A stretch of DNA of 64,000 nucleotides from Helicobacter felis ATCC 49179. Lineage in GTDB: Bacteria; Campylobacterota; Campylobacteria; Campylobacterales; Helicobacteraceae. Below the pieces are notes generated by a model that searched no databases, was not told the DNA's origin, and saw only the letters and a program-made list of their open reading frames with translations. A program made the position numbers and the translations under genes. The stretch spans positions 568,311 to 632,310 of the forward strand of contig NC_014810.2 in NCBI RefSeq assembly GCF_000200595.1. Reading direction: 5' to 3'. How positions within the stretch are numbered: the first letter of the stretch is position 1; the number at the start of each line of letters is the position of its first letter. Of this stretch, positions 1-7,671 are shown one piece after another.

Positions 1-270
1 GGAAAGCTATCTGGTTTGCCCTTTTCCCCTTTCGCTCGCCACTACTGAGGGAATCTCGTTGATTTCTTTTCCTCTAGCTACTGAGATGTTTCACTTCGCT
101 AGGTTCGCTCTCTAAATAGAGTAACTTACATTGCTGCAAGTTGGGTTGCCCCATTCGGACATCTGCGCCTCAAAGCTTCTTGACAGCTCCACGCAGCTTA
201 TCGCAGTCTAGTGCGTCCTTCATCGCCTCTACTACCCAAGGCATCCACCATCTACTCTTAAATATCTTGT
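1..270 (-). rRNA. rrl: 23S ribosomal RNA, 5' part
   Basis: Read on the minus strand, the segment ending near 240-270 carries the conserved 5' start of bacterial 23S rRNA (GGTGGATGCCTTGGGTAGTA and onward), followed by the first helices. Only the first 270 or so bases lie in the window; the gene continues off the left edge. The exact mature 5' end is set by similarity to other 23S genes and may be off by a few bases. No 16S gene lies directly upstream, so 23S is transcribed from its own promoter, as is known for Helicobacter. Confidence 0.95.
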
Positions 271-441
271 TTGTTTCAGTTAGCATATCCGCTAAACTGC
301 CTTGATAAGATTTCTACCGCCTTATTGAGTATAATTCTTTGGCTTTGTAGTTTTTACCTTTACATAGGCTATTGACAATGAAACATCAAAAAACACTAAA
401 CTAAATGCTCGAGCTACAGGATTAACTGCAACCCCCATTTG
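271..441 (-). other. leader of the 23S rRNA transcript
   Basis: About 170-180 bases lie between the predicted transcription start (near 450) and the mature 23S 5' end. No open reading frame with a ribosome site is seen on either strand. The stretch is best read as precursor leader removed during rRNA maturation. Confidence 0.6.
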
Positions 442-492
442 CTTAGGCAAAAGCGCATTATATAGCTGTAAAGCTTAGGAGGGGCTTAAAGT
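442..492 (-). promoter_or_regulatory. promoter of the 23S rRNA gene
   Basis: On the minus strand a perfect -10 box TATAAT occupies 462-457. It is followed by a G/C-only discriminator (GCGC). The surrounding 51 bases match the 16S promoter region at 14258-14308 in about 39 of 51 positions without gaps, including the upstream block ACTTTAAGCCCC, TAAGCTTTA and the downstream TTTTGCC. A shared promoter would let the two separated rRNA genes be expressed in step. A GC-rich discriminator is typical of growth-rate controlled rRNA promoters in other bacteria. Confidence 0.8.
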
Positions 493-537
493 TTTGGGAG
501 TTTTGGGAGTTTAGAAAATGTGTCCATTTAGATTGGA

Positions 538-543
538 TATAAT
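538..543 (+). promoter_or_regulatory. -10 box upstream of ktrBA
   Basis: A perfect TATAAT lies 18 bases before an ATG at 562 that has an AAAGGA ribosome site. It diverges from the 23S rRNA promoter about 75 bases away. No convincing -35 box is seen, as is normal for Helicobacter sigma-80 promoters. Confidence 0.6.
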
Positions 544-561
544 CTAAACAAAGGATACACA

Positions 562-678
562 ATGAAATTGAGTAATTTGGTTTTACAATCCCCAAAGTTG
601 CGACAATCTTCAAGAGTTGAGATTTTGCAGCAAAGTTGCAGTTTTTCCTATCCCTTTATATCAGGCACTCAGTCGTGA
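562..678 (+). CDS. possible 38-residue leader ORF before ktrB
   Basis: An ATG with a good ribosome site (AAAGGA, 551-556) opens a 38-codon frame, beginning MKLSNLVLQS, that stops at 676-678. The stop overlaps an in-frame GTG of ktrB (675-677) in a GTGA arrangement typical of translational coupling. The peptide resembles nothing I recognise. It may be a leader peptide that delivers ribosomes to ktrB. It could instead be the original N-terminus of ktrB put out of frame, or chance. Confidence 0.3.
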   Translation: MKLSNLVLQSPKLRQSSRVEILQQSCSFSYPFISGTQS

Positions 679-2000
679 ATAAGACTTTTAGCACCATTGT
701 TATTAGCTATGTTCTCTTGGCTTTGTTGGGTGCCTTTTTGTTGAGTTTGGAGCCAATGCGCACCAAAGCCATCCCTTTTTTAGATTTATTTTTTACCACT
801 GCTTCATCGGTTTGTCTTACAGGTCTAATCACGGCCAATCCGGCCAGCGATTTTAGCATTTATGGACAAATAGTGATTTTGACTCTAATTCAGGCAGGAG
901 GGTTTGGCTACATGGGTTTGGCTGGTCTCTTGTTCCTCTTTATTGGTAAAAAAGTGGATTTTAAGAACCGCATGTTGCTCAAAGAGTCTCTAGATTATCC
1001 CAACATGCAGGGCATTATCCGCTACCTCAAACAAATTTTATTTTTCACTCTCGCTATCGAGAGTGTGGGAGCTCTCATTTTAACCTTGCATTTTCTCTCA
1101 CATATGCCATGGCATAGAGCGCTTTGGGCTGGGGTCTTTCATGCTGTTTCAGCTTTTAACAATGCCGGTTTTAGCATTTTTGAAAGCAATTTATCAGATT
1201 ATCGGGACGATATTGTGGTCAATTTAACAATTTGCGCCCTCATTATCTTAGGAGGTCTTGGTTTTTTAGCGTTGCGCGAATGTTATAGCTACCGCCATAG
1301 TCCTCGTTTAAGTGTACACACCCGCATTGTGCTTATTGCTACAGTGGTTTGTCTTGTTGTGGGGGTAGCTGTATTGCTCATTTTTGAATGGGATAATCCC
1401 AAGAGTGTAGGGCACTTGGATTGGCCACATAAGATTTTGAGCACTTTTTTTATTTCTGTAAATTTGCGCACAGCGGGCTTTAATAGCATTGATATGGCGG
1501 GTCTACATGACCAAAGCTTATTCTTTTCTTCTCTATTAATGGTGATTGGAGCTGCTCCGGGAAGTACGGCTGGAGGCATCAAAATCACTACGGTTACGGT
1601 GCTTTTGTTTTATGCCTATTGCACTCTCAAGGATCGAGAGGTGGTGCTTTTCCAACGAACAATCCCCGCATCCATTGTTAAAAAGTCTTTTTTGATTGGA
1701 ATTATTGCCACCTTTTATATTGTGTTCTCCGCCATGATTTTGAGTGCAACAGATGACACGCAAAACAAGCATTTTTTGCCCTTGTTATTTGAAATTTGCT
1801 CTGCATTTGGCACGGTGGGGGCGAGCACAGGAAATGGAGGTAATCTCTCTTTTGTGGCTACCTTTAGCAATTTTGGCAAACTTTATATTATTGTTCTTAT
1901 GTTTATGGGGCGTGTTGGGGTCTTGGTTTTCAGTATGGCTTTGGTGCGTAAGGGTAAAAAAAGTAGTGTGCGTTATCCAGAAGAAGGAGTTGTTTTATGA
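636..2000 (+). CDS. ktrB: KtrB/TrkH-family potassium uptake membrane subunit
   Basis: Ion-translocating subunit of a K+ uptake system. The 454-residue protein has many hydrophobic segments and the four pore loops of the Trk/Ktr/HKT family, each with its filter glycine near residues 63 (CLTGLI), 178 (NNAGFS), 281 (LRTAGFNS) and 395 (GTVGASTG). A glycine-rich gate-like segment (APGSTAGGIK) lies near 307-316, as in KtrB. The listed start is a TTG with a weak ribosome site; GTG at 675, which overlaps the stop of a leader ORF, gives a protein beginning MNKTFS and may be the true start. It overlaps ktrA by 4 bases (ATGA), so the two are cotranslated. The family is certain; KtrB versus TrkH naming rests on the short ktrA partner. 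Confidence 0.9.
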   Translation: MQFFLSLYIRHSVVNKTFSTIVISYVLLALLGAFLLSLEPMRTKAIPFLDLFFTTASSVCLTGLITANPASDFSIYGQIVILTLIQAGGFGYMGLAGLLFLFIGKKVDFKNRMLLKESLDYPNMQGIIRYLKQILFFTLAIESVGALILTLHFLSHMPWHRALWAGVFHAVSAFNNAGFSIFESNLSDYRDDIVVNLTICALIILGGLGFLALRECYSYRHSPRLSVHTRIVLIATVVCLVVGVAVLLIFEWDNPKSVGHLDWPHKILSTFFISVNLRTAGFNSIDMAGLHDQSLFFSSLLMVIGAAPGSTAGGIKITTVTVLLFYAYCTLKDREVVLFQRTIPASIVKKSFLIGIIATFYIVFSAMILSATDDTQNKHFLPLLFEICSAFGTVGASTGNGGNLSFVATFSNFGKLYIIVLMFMGRVGVLVFSMALVRKGKKSSVRYPEEGVVL

Positions 2001-2668
2001 AAACTTATGCCGTTTTGGGCTTGGGAAAATTTGGAGGGCATGTAGCGCATGGCTTGCTAGAAAATGGCGAGCAAGTGATTGCAGTAGATATTAATGAAGA
2101 AAGCACCAAGCCTTTTAAAGGAATTTGCGACAATCTTTTTATCATCGACACCACCGACATTAATGCCCTAAGGGATACCGGAATTGGATCGGTGGATACG
2201 GCGATTGTGAGTATTGGGCAGAATGTCGAAGCTTCGATCTTGAGCGTGATGGCACTTAAAGAGATCGGAGTGGGCGAAGTTATAGCCAAAGCCTCTACTC
2301 TCATCCATGGCAAGATTCTTTCTAAAATTGGCACCGATCGTGTAATTTATCCCGAACGCGATGCAGCTAAAAGATTGGTTAAAGGACTTTCTTTCAACCC
2401 AAATTTAGAGGTGATCGACATCACCAATAGCATGAAAATAGTGCGCTTAAATGTCGGACACGCCCATCATGACATAACCGCACAACATTTTTTAAGCTTC
2501 TTTAGAGCCGATCTAAAAATTGTCGCGCTAAAACGCGCTAACAAATGGGAATACAACGCGGATTTGGCATTAGTCCTGCAAGATGGGGATATTCTCCTGC
2601 TTTTTGGACATGCCAAGGAAGTCGAAAATTTTATGAGTAGCAAAGAGATACTTAAGTTTGATAAATGA
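1997..2668 (+). CDS. ktrA: KtrA/TrkA-family regulatory subunit (RCK domain)
   Basis: Cytoplasmic subunit that gates the KtrB channel in response to nucleotide. The N-terminus holds a Rossmann fold with GLGKFG at residues 8-13 and an acidic end to strand 2 (VIAVDIN), typical of NAD/ATP-binding RCK_N domains. The C-terminal third fits an RCK_C domain. At 223 residues it is one RCK unit, as in KtrA, and not the doubled TrkA of about 450 residues. The start ATG overlaps the ktrB stop by 4 bases. About 110 bases without a gene follow before the next operon. Confidence 0.9.
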   Translation: MKTYAVLGLGKFGGHVAHGLLENGEQVIAVDINEESTKPFKGICDNLFIIDTTDINALRDTGIGSVDTAIVSIGQNVEASILSVMALKEIGVGEVIAKASTLIHGKILSKIGTDRVIYPERDAAKRLVKGLSFNPNLEVIDITNSMKIVRLNVGHAHHDITAQHFLSFFRADLKIVALKRANKWEYNADLALVLQDGDILLLFGHAKEVENFMSSKEILKFDK

Positions 2669-2779
2669 TGTTACCGAGCGTATCGTTCTGTTCTCTTTAT
2701 CATTTTAATTTTATCTCTATTAACGAAACACAGTTTAGCTAGTGTTAGAGTAGCACCCAAGAATTCTAAAAGGGTTGCC

Positions 2780-3964
2780 ATGAAAAACTTGCACGAAGTC
2801 TATGTTTATAGCGCGAAACGAAGCCCTATTGGGTCTTTTAATGGAAGTTTATCCAGTGTGCCAGCCACGACGCTAGGAAGTGTGGTGGGTGTGGAAGCAC
2901 TCAAAGCGAGCGGGTTTGATTCTGGCTTGGTGGATACATGTATTGTAGGCAATGTGATTAGTGCGGGTTTGAAGCAGGCTCCTGCTAGGCAGGTCGCCCT
3001 GAACGCCCATTTGCCTAATTCTGTGGGTTGCTTTTTGATTAACGAGGCGTGTGGGTCTGGCTTGAGGGCGGTGATGTTGGGTGCGAGTGAAATCGCCTTA
3101 GGGCGATCTAGGGTGGCTTTAGTAGGAGGGATTGAAAACATGAGCCTAGCCCCTCATTTGTTGATGGGGAGTAGAGGGGGGTTTAAAATGGGCGATGCCA
3201 AATTAGAGGACAGCTTGTTTAAAGATGGTTTGCGCGATGCTTACCAATATGCCTTAATGGGGGATTTTGCCGAGGGGTGCGCTAAAAACCACCGCTTGAG
3301 CAGAGAAGAGCAGGATCATTTTGCTAAACATAGCTATGAAAAAGCTCTTGAGGCGATCAAGACTCAGGCTTTTGATTCTGAGATCGTGCCCATTAGCATT
3401 AAAAGCAAAAAAGGGGAGGAGCTAGTTAGCCTAGATGAAGAGCCCAGCAAAGTTAATTTTGAAAAAGGTTTAAAACTCAAGCCCGCCTTTGATAAAGAGG
3501 GCACGATCACCGCTTTTAATGCCAGCAAAATTAGCGATGGAGCGAGTATGTTGGTCATTGCTAGCAAGGAGCTAGCAAAAGACACCTCTACCAAACCCTT
3601 AGCTAAAATCCTAGATTACAACTCTTTCAGCCACGATCCCCATCTCTTCCCCACTGCGCCTGCTCCTGCTATTCAAAAGCTCTTAGAAAGAAACCACAAA
3701 AAAGTTAGCGATATTGATCTCTATGAAATCAGCGAGGCTTTTGCAGTGGTGGGACTCTTAACCCAAAGAGAATTGGAGCTTAAAGATACTCAAATCAATG
3801 TACATGGGGGAGCGATCGCGCTAGGGCACCCCATAGGAGCTAGTGGCGCGCGTATTCTCACCACCCTTGTACATGCCTTGCACAGACATGACAAACACTT
3901 AGGCGTGGCGTGTCTGTGTGTAGGCGGTGGCGAAGCAGTCGCAATGCTCATTGAGAGATTATAG
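2780..3964 (+). CDS. atoB: acetyl-CoA acetyltransferase (thiolase)
   Basis: Cleaves acetoacetyl-CoA with CoA to two acetyl-CoA, or the reverse. The 394 residues match a full-length type II thiolase. The nucleophile Cys91 sits in [10 protein letters not shown], the general-base His in [10 protein letters not shown] near 348, and a second Cys in CVGGGEAVA near the C-terminus. It is the first gene of the acetone/acetoacetate operon and matches H. pylori HP0690, with the CoA-transferase genes next as in H. pylori. The start ATG has an AAGG ribosome site. Downstream of scoAB it would complete acetone to acetoacetate to acetoacetyl-CoA to acetyl-CoA. Confidence 0.93.
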   Translation: MKNLHEVYVYSAKRSPIGSFNGSLSSVPATTLGSVVGVEALKASGFDSGLVDTCIVGNVISAGLKQAPARQVALNAHLPNSVGCFLINEACGSGLRAVMLGASEIALGRSRVALVGGIENMSLAPHLLMGSRGGFKMGDAKLEDSLFKDGLRDAYQYALMGDFAEGCAKNHRLSREEQDHFAKHSYEKALEAIKTQAFDSEIVPISIKSKKGEELVSLDEEPSKVNFEKGLKLKPAFDKEGTITAFNASKISDGASMLVIASKELAKDTSTKPLAKILDYNSFSHDPHLFPTAPAPAIQKLLERNHKKVSDIDLYEISEAFAVVGLLTQRELELKDTQINVHGGAIALGHPIGASGARILTTLVHALHRHDKHLGVACLCVGGGEAVAMLIERL

Positions 3965-3972
3965 AGGTAGGG

Positions 3973-4674
3973 ATGCCTATGAACAAAGTAATTAGCAATA
4001 TTGAAGAAGCCATTGCGGGCGTGCAAGATGGCATGACTATCATGTTTGGGGGTTTTGGGCTATGTGGTATTCCAGAGAACGCTATCTTAGCTCTAAGTAA
4101 AAGCGGGGTGAAAAATATCACCTGCATTTCTAATAACCCGGGTGTGGATGATTTTGGGCTGGGCTTGTTGGTGAAAAACAAGCAGATCAAAAAGATGATC
4201 GCTAGCTATGTGGGCGAAAATGCCACTTTTGAGCAACAATTTTTAGCAGGAGAAGTAGAAGTAGAGTTTAATCCACAAGGCACTTTAGCCGAACGCATTA
4301 GAGCAGGCGGGGCAGGGATTCCGGGCTTTTACACGCCTACAGGGGTGGGAACTATCATTGCGGAGGGCAAGGAGCATAAGGAATTTGAGGGGCGCACCTA
4401 TATTTTAGAAACCGCGCTCAAAGCAGATTTTGCTTTTATCAAAGCCCACAAGGCAGATCCGTATGGCAATCTCATTTTCAATAAGACCGCAATGAATTTT
4501 AACCCCATGATGGCAAAAGCCGCACAAGTAACCGTTGTAGAAGTGGAGGAAATCGTAGAATTAGGCGCGCTCGATCCTAATTTTATCCATGTTCCCGGGG
4601 TGTTTGTGGATCGCATTTTCAAGGGGAGCTTTGAAAAACGCATCGAACAACTCACACTCAAAAAGGGAGAATAG
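3973..4674 (+). CDS. scoA: succinyl-CoA:3-ketoacid CoA-transferase subunit A
   Basis: Together with ScoB it moves CoA from succinyl-CoA to acetoacetate. The 233-residue protein has the family I CoA-transferase alpha fold, with the glycine-rich oxyanion/CoA segment [14 protein letters not shown] near residues 24-37. It lies 8 bases after the thiolase stop and 2 bases before scoB, with a purine-rich ribosome site. ATG at 3979 is a possible alternative start. In Helicobacter this enzyme also substitutes for succinyl-CoA synthetase in the modified TCA cycle, so it links acetone use to the gltA and icd steps encoded later in the window. Confidence 0.95.
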   Translation: MPMNKVISNIEEAIAGVQDGMTIMFGGFGLCGIPENAILALSKSGVKNITCISNNPGVDDFGLGLLVKNKQIKKMIASYVGENATFEQQFLAGEVEVEFNPQGTLAERIRAGGAGIPGFYTPTGVGTIIAEGKEHKEFEGRTYILETALKADFAFIKAHKADPYGNLIFNKTAMNFNPMMAKAAQVTVVEVEEIVELGALDPNFIHVPGVFVDRIFKGSFEKRIEQLTLKKGE

Positions 4675-4676
4675 CG

Positions 4677-5294
4677 ATGGATTATAGCAATATGGGTTGG
4701 ACTCGCCAGCAAATGGCACAAAAGGCAGTAGAGGATATTAAAGATGGGTATTCGATCAATTTGGGGATTGGCATTCCTACACTCGTAGCCGATTACATCC
4801 CCAAAAATATCAATGTCATGTTGCAAAGTGAAAATGGCATGCTGGGCATGGGGCCTTTTCCCACAAAAGAGCAAGTGGATGCGGATTTGATCAATGCAGG
4901 GAAGCAGACTATTACGCAGAGTGTGGGGGCGAGCTACTTTAGCTCGGCAGAGAGCTTTGCGATGATTCGTGGGCAACATATTGATTTAACGATTTTAGGC
5001 GCGATGGAGGTTTCAGCTCAGGGGGATTTGGCTAGCTGGATGGTGCCGGGCAAATTGGTTAAGGGCATGGGGGGGGCGATGGACTTAGTGGCGAGCGCAA
5101 AAAAAGTCATTGTGATCATGCAACACACCGATAAAAAGGGCAATTTAAAATTAGTCAAGGAATGTAGTCTGCCCCTCACAGGTCCTAAATGCGTTTCTAA
5201 AGTCATCACTAATTTAGGAGTTTTTGAAATCAAAGGGGGGAAATTCATCCCATTAGAATTGGCTGATGGGGTGAATACTGCGCCCTTGCCTTAA
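4677..5294 (+). CDS. scoB: succinyl-CoA:3-ketoacid CoA-transferase subunit B
   Basis: Catalytic subunit of the CoA-transferase. The catalytic glutamate lies in QSENGMLGMGP near residue 50, the signature of family I beta subunits, and the 205-residue length is normal. In H. pylori, as I recall, a short-chain fatty acid transporter (HP0693, AtoE type) follows scoB. Here that gene is absent, and an extra HyuA-like gene starts 27 bases downstream. Confidence 0.95.
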   Translation: MDYSNMGWTRQQMAQKAVEDIKDGYSINLGIGIPTLVADYIPKNINVMLQSENGMLGMGPFPTKEQVDADLINAGKQTITQSVGASYFSSAESFAMIRGQHIDLTILGAMEVSAQGDLASWMVPGKLVKGMGGAMDLVASAKKVIVIMQHTDKKGNLKLVKECSLPLTGPKCVSKVITNLGVFEIKGGKFIPLELADGVNTAPLP

Positions 5295-5321
5295 GAATTT
5301 ATCACACATGAAAGGAGATAC

Positions 5322-7232
5322 ATGAAGTACTTGGTCAATTTAGACAATGGAGGCACTTTGACAGATATTTGCGTGGTGCGTGGCTCGGAGGTGCGTTACA
5401 CCAAAACCCTGACAACACCCGTGGATTTGTCAGAATGCTTTTTTAAGGGTATTGCGCAGGCAAGCGAGGAAATTTATGGCGAGGACAGCTTGGCTAAGTT
5501 GTTGCACAACACCGATCTCATCCGCTACTCTTCAACTCAGGGAACGAATGCCTTAGTGGAGCGTAAGGGACCTAAATTAGGACTTATTACCGATAACGAT
5601 CAGTTAGAAGCGAATCTAACAGCTACGAAAAACCAACGGGATTTGTTCAGTAGTTTGGTGGGCGATCGCCTCTTCTTGCTCAAACATCTTCGCGATGCCC
5701 AAAAAATGGAAGAAGAACTGGTCGCAGCGGTGAATACCCTCACCAACAAGGGCGCAGAGCGACTCGTGGTTGCTATTAAGGATCAAAATGAGGAAAAGTT
5801 TTTTAAACACTCTTTCTTATTGCAATTCCCTAGACATTTGCTAGGATCTGTGCCCGTGCTCTTCTCTTGGGAATTTACCCATGACACCAGCCGCACTAGA
5901 CGCATTTGGTCGGCTCTGCTCAATAGCTTTCTACACCCCACTATGGAGCGTTTTTTATACTCTGCAGAGCATCGGCTACGCGCCCATAAGATCAAAAATC
6001 CCCTCTTGATTTATCGTAATGATGGCGCGTCTTCGCGGGTGGCTAAGTCCGTTGCTTTAAAAACCTACTCTTCAGGACCTCGCGGGGGAATTGAAGGCAC
6101 AAAGGCTTTGGCTAAGGCCTATGGTTTTAACCATGTCTTGATGGTGGATGTGGGGGGCACTACCTCAGATGTGGGCGAAGTGGAAGCGCATAAAATCAAA
6201 ACAGCAAGGAGGGGGTATGTTGAGGGAGTCCAAGTTTCCTTTGAGTTGAGCGATGTGAAGTCCTTTGGAGTTGGAGGAGGGTCAATCTGTCGTGTGGATG
6301 ACAAGGGAGGGATTACAGTAGGACCAGACAGCGTAGGGGCAGCCCCCGGACCAGCCTGCTTTGGTTTTGGAGGCAAGGAAGTTACTATCACTGATGTGAA
6401 TGTAGCTTTGGGCATCATCGACCCAGATACCTATTTGAATGGGCAACAAAAACTAGACAAGGAGCGCGCGATCCAAGTGATTAGCGAAAAAATCGCCAAG
6501 CCCTTAGGTGTGTCCTTTGAAAAAGCCCTTTTTGCCGTAGAGGAAGCCTATGGCGAGAAATTAGCCGAGTGTTTGAAACCCCAAGTGCAAGCCGATACAG
6601 TCTTGGCAGCCTTTGGAGGCGGGGGTCCTATGAATGCTTGTCAAGCAGCAAAAAAAGCAGGCATTAAAAGGGTGATTGTGCCCAAGCTTGCGGCGGTATT
6701 CTCAGCCTATGGGATTAGTTTCTCAGATGTAGCCAAGAGTTTTGAGATGGACATCACCGATCTTAAAAAACCTGAAGTGGAGAAAATCCAAGCCCAAATG
6801 CACGATCAGGCAAAACGCTACATGTTCCAAGAGGGTTATGCCTTTGAAGATTGTAAGAGTGAGTGGAAAGTCATTGTGGAAAATGCCGATGGCTCAGAGA
6901 GCCACACCACCACCCTAGAGGACACCGCCCAAATCAACAAGGATCAAAAGCGTATTTTAGCCTACCATGTGCGCTACGAACTCTCACATCCCAATTTGCG
7001 CGCGAGCGTCCCCAAGCACCACACCACGCCCAAAATTAGCGGTTCTAGGGAAGTTACCGATCAAAAGGGATCGCACTCCTACCCGGTGATCTATCTCGTG
7101 GAACAAAAAACGGGGGCTTACATGGAGGGACCTGCCATTGTAGAGGGACCTTTCTTCACCGCGCGGGTGCCTGAGGGTTGGAGTTTGCTAGTTACAGACA
7201 ATGGCGATTTGATTTTAGACGATAAATCTTAA
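5322..7232 (+). CDS. HyuA-type hydantoinase/acetone carboxylase beta-like paralogue
   Basis: ATP-binding protein of the hydantoinase A / acetone carboxylase beta family (ASKHA fold). The 636 residues carry the N-terminal phosphate motif as DNGGTLTD (residues 8-15), where AcxA of this operon has DIGGTFTD. A second motif, MVDVGGTTSDV, lies near 275. The protein is about 75 residues shorter than AcxA and clearly diverged from it, so this is an old paralogue and not a recent copy. It has a strong ribosome site (AAAGGAG) and lies in the operon before acxC. It may be a fourth carboxylase subunit, as heteromeric acetophenone carboxylases use several HyuA/HyuB-type chains, or part of a second enzyme. 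The exact substrate is unknown. Confidence 0.85.
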   Translation: MKYLVNLDNGGTLTDICVVRGSEVRYTKTLTTPVDLSECFFKGIAQASEEIYGEDSLAKLLHNTDLIRYSSTQGTNALVERKGPKLGLITDNDQLEANLTATKNQRDLFSSLVGDRLFLLKHLRDAQKMEEELVAAVNTLTNKGAERLVVAIKDQNEEKFFKHSFLLQFPRHLLGSVPVLFSWEFTHDTSRTRRIWSALLNSFLHPTMERFLYSAEHRLRAHKIKNPLLIYRNDGASSRVAKSVALKTYSSGPRGGIEGTKALAKAYGFNHVLMVDVGGTTSDVGEVEAHKIKTARRGYVEGVQVSFELSDVKSFGVGGGSICRVDDKGGITVGPDSVGAAPGPACFGFGGKEVTITDVNVALGIIDPDTYLNGQQKLDKERAIQVISEKIAKPLGVSFEKALFAVEEAYGEKLAECLKPQVQADTVLAAFGGGGPMNACQAAKKAGIKRVIVPKLAAVFSAYGISFSDVAKSFEMDITDLKKPEVEKIQAQMHDQAKRYMFQEGYAFEDCKSEWKVIVENADGSESHTTTLEDTAQINKDQKRILAYHVRYELSHPNLRASVPKHHTTPKISGSREVTDQKGSHSYPVIYLVEQKTGAYMEGPAIVEGPFFTARVPEGWSLLVTDNGDLILDDKS

Positions 7233-7242
7233 GGAGTAAAAC

Positions 7243-7662
7243 ATGCGTGTTCCCATGACTGAGTATTTGATGATTGATTTAGAAAGTGAGAGGTGGTTGT
7301 GCCGTATTTGTGGGCATGACTTTGGCGATGCAAGAGACACTTATAAAAAAGGCACACTCATTTACGATCGCAACCCTGAGGAGATTCACCCCCCCATTTT
7401 AGACCCTAAGCGCTACCAATACACCTTCTCCCCCGATCCCAAATTCTGTCGCATCTATGAATACTATTGCCCCACTTGCGGGACTCAGATTGAAACCGAG
7501 TATGTCCCTCCCCACTATCCCCCCACCATTGACATGCTTTGGGATATTGATGATCTTAAAAGGCGTTGGCAAGAAATTGGGCAAAACCCTGAAACTAGCG
7601 TGCATTATGGACCGGGTGAAAACGCCCAAGCGGATTTGCGCGCCAAGTTTGATAAGAAGTAA
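7243..7662 (+). CDS. acxC: acetone carboxylase gamma subunit
   Basis: Small subunit of the ATP-dependent acetone carboxylase (alpha2beta2gamma2), which makes acetoacetate from acetone and bicarbonate. The 139-residue protein has two CxxC pairs (CRICGHDFG near 22 and YYCPTCGTQ near 77) that fit a zinc-binding site, as in AcxC of Xanthobacter and Rhodobacter. An AAGGAG ribosome site precedes the ATG. Subunit order here is gamma-beta-alpha, with the gamma gene first; in H. pylori, as I recall, hyuA (HP0695) comes first. Confidence 0.88.
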   Translation: MRVPMTEYLMIDLESERWLCRICGHDFGDARDTYKKGTLIYDRNPEEIHPPILDPKRYQYTFSPDPKFCRIYEYYCPTCGTQIETEYVPPHYPPTIDMLWDIDDLKRRWQEIGQNPETSVHYGPGENAQADLRAKFDKK

Positions 7663-7671
7663 GGAGCTTGC

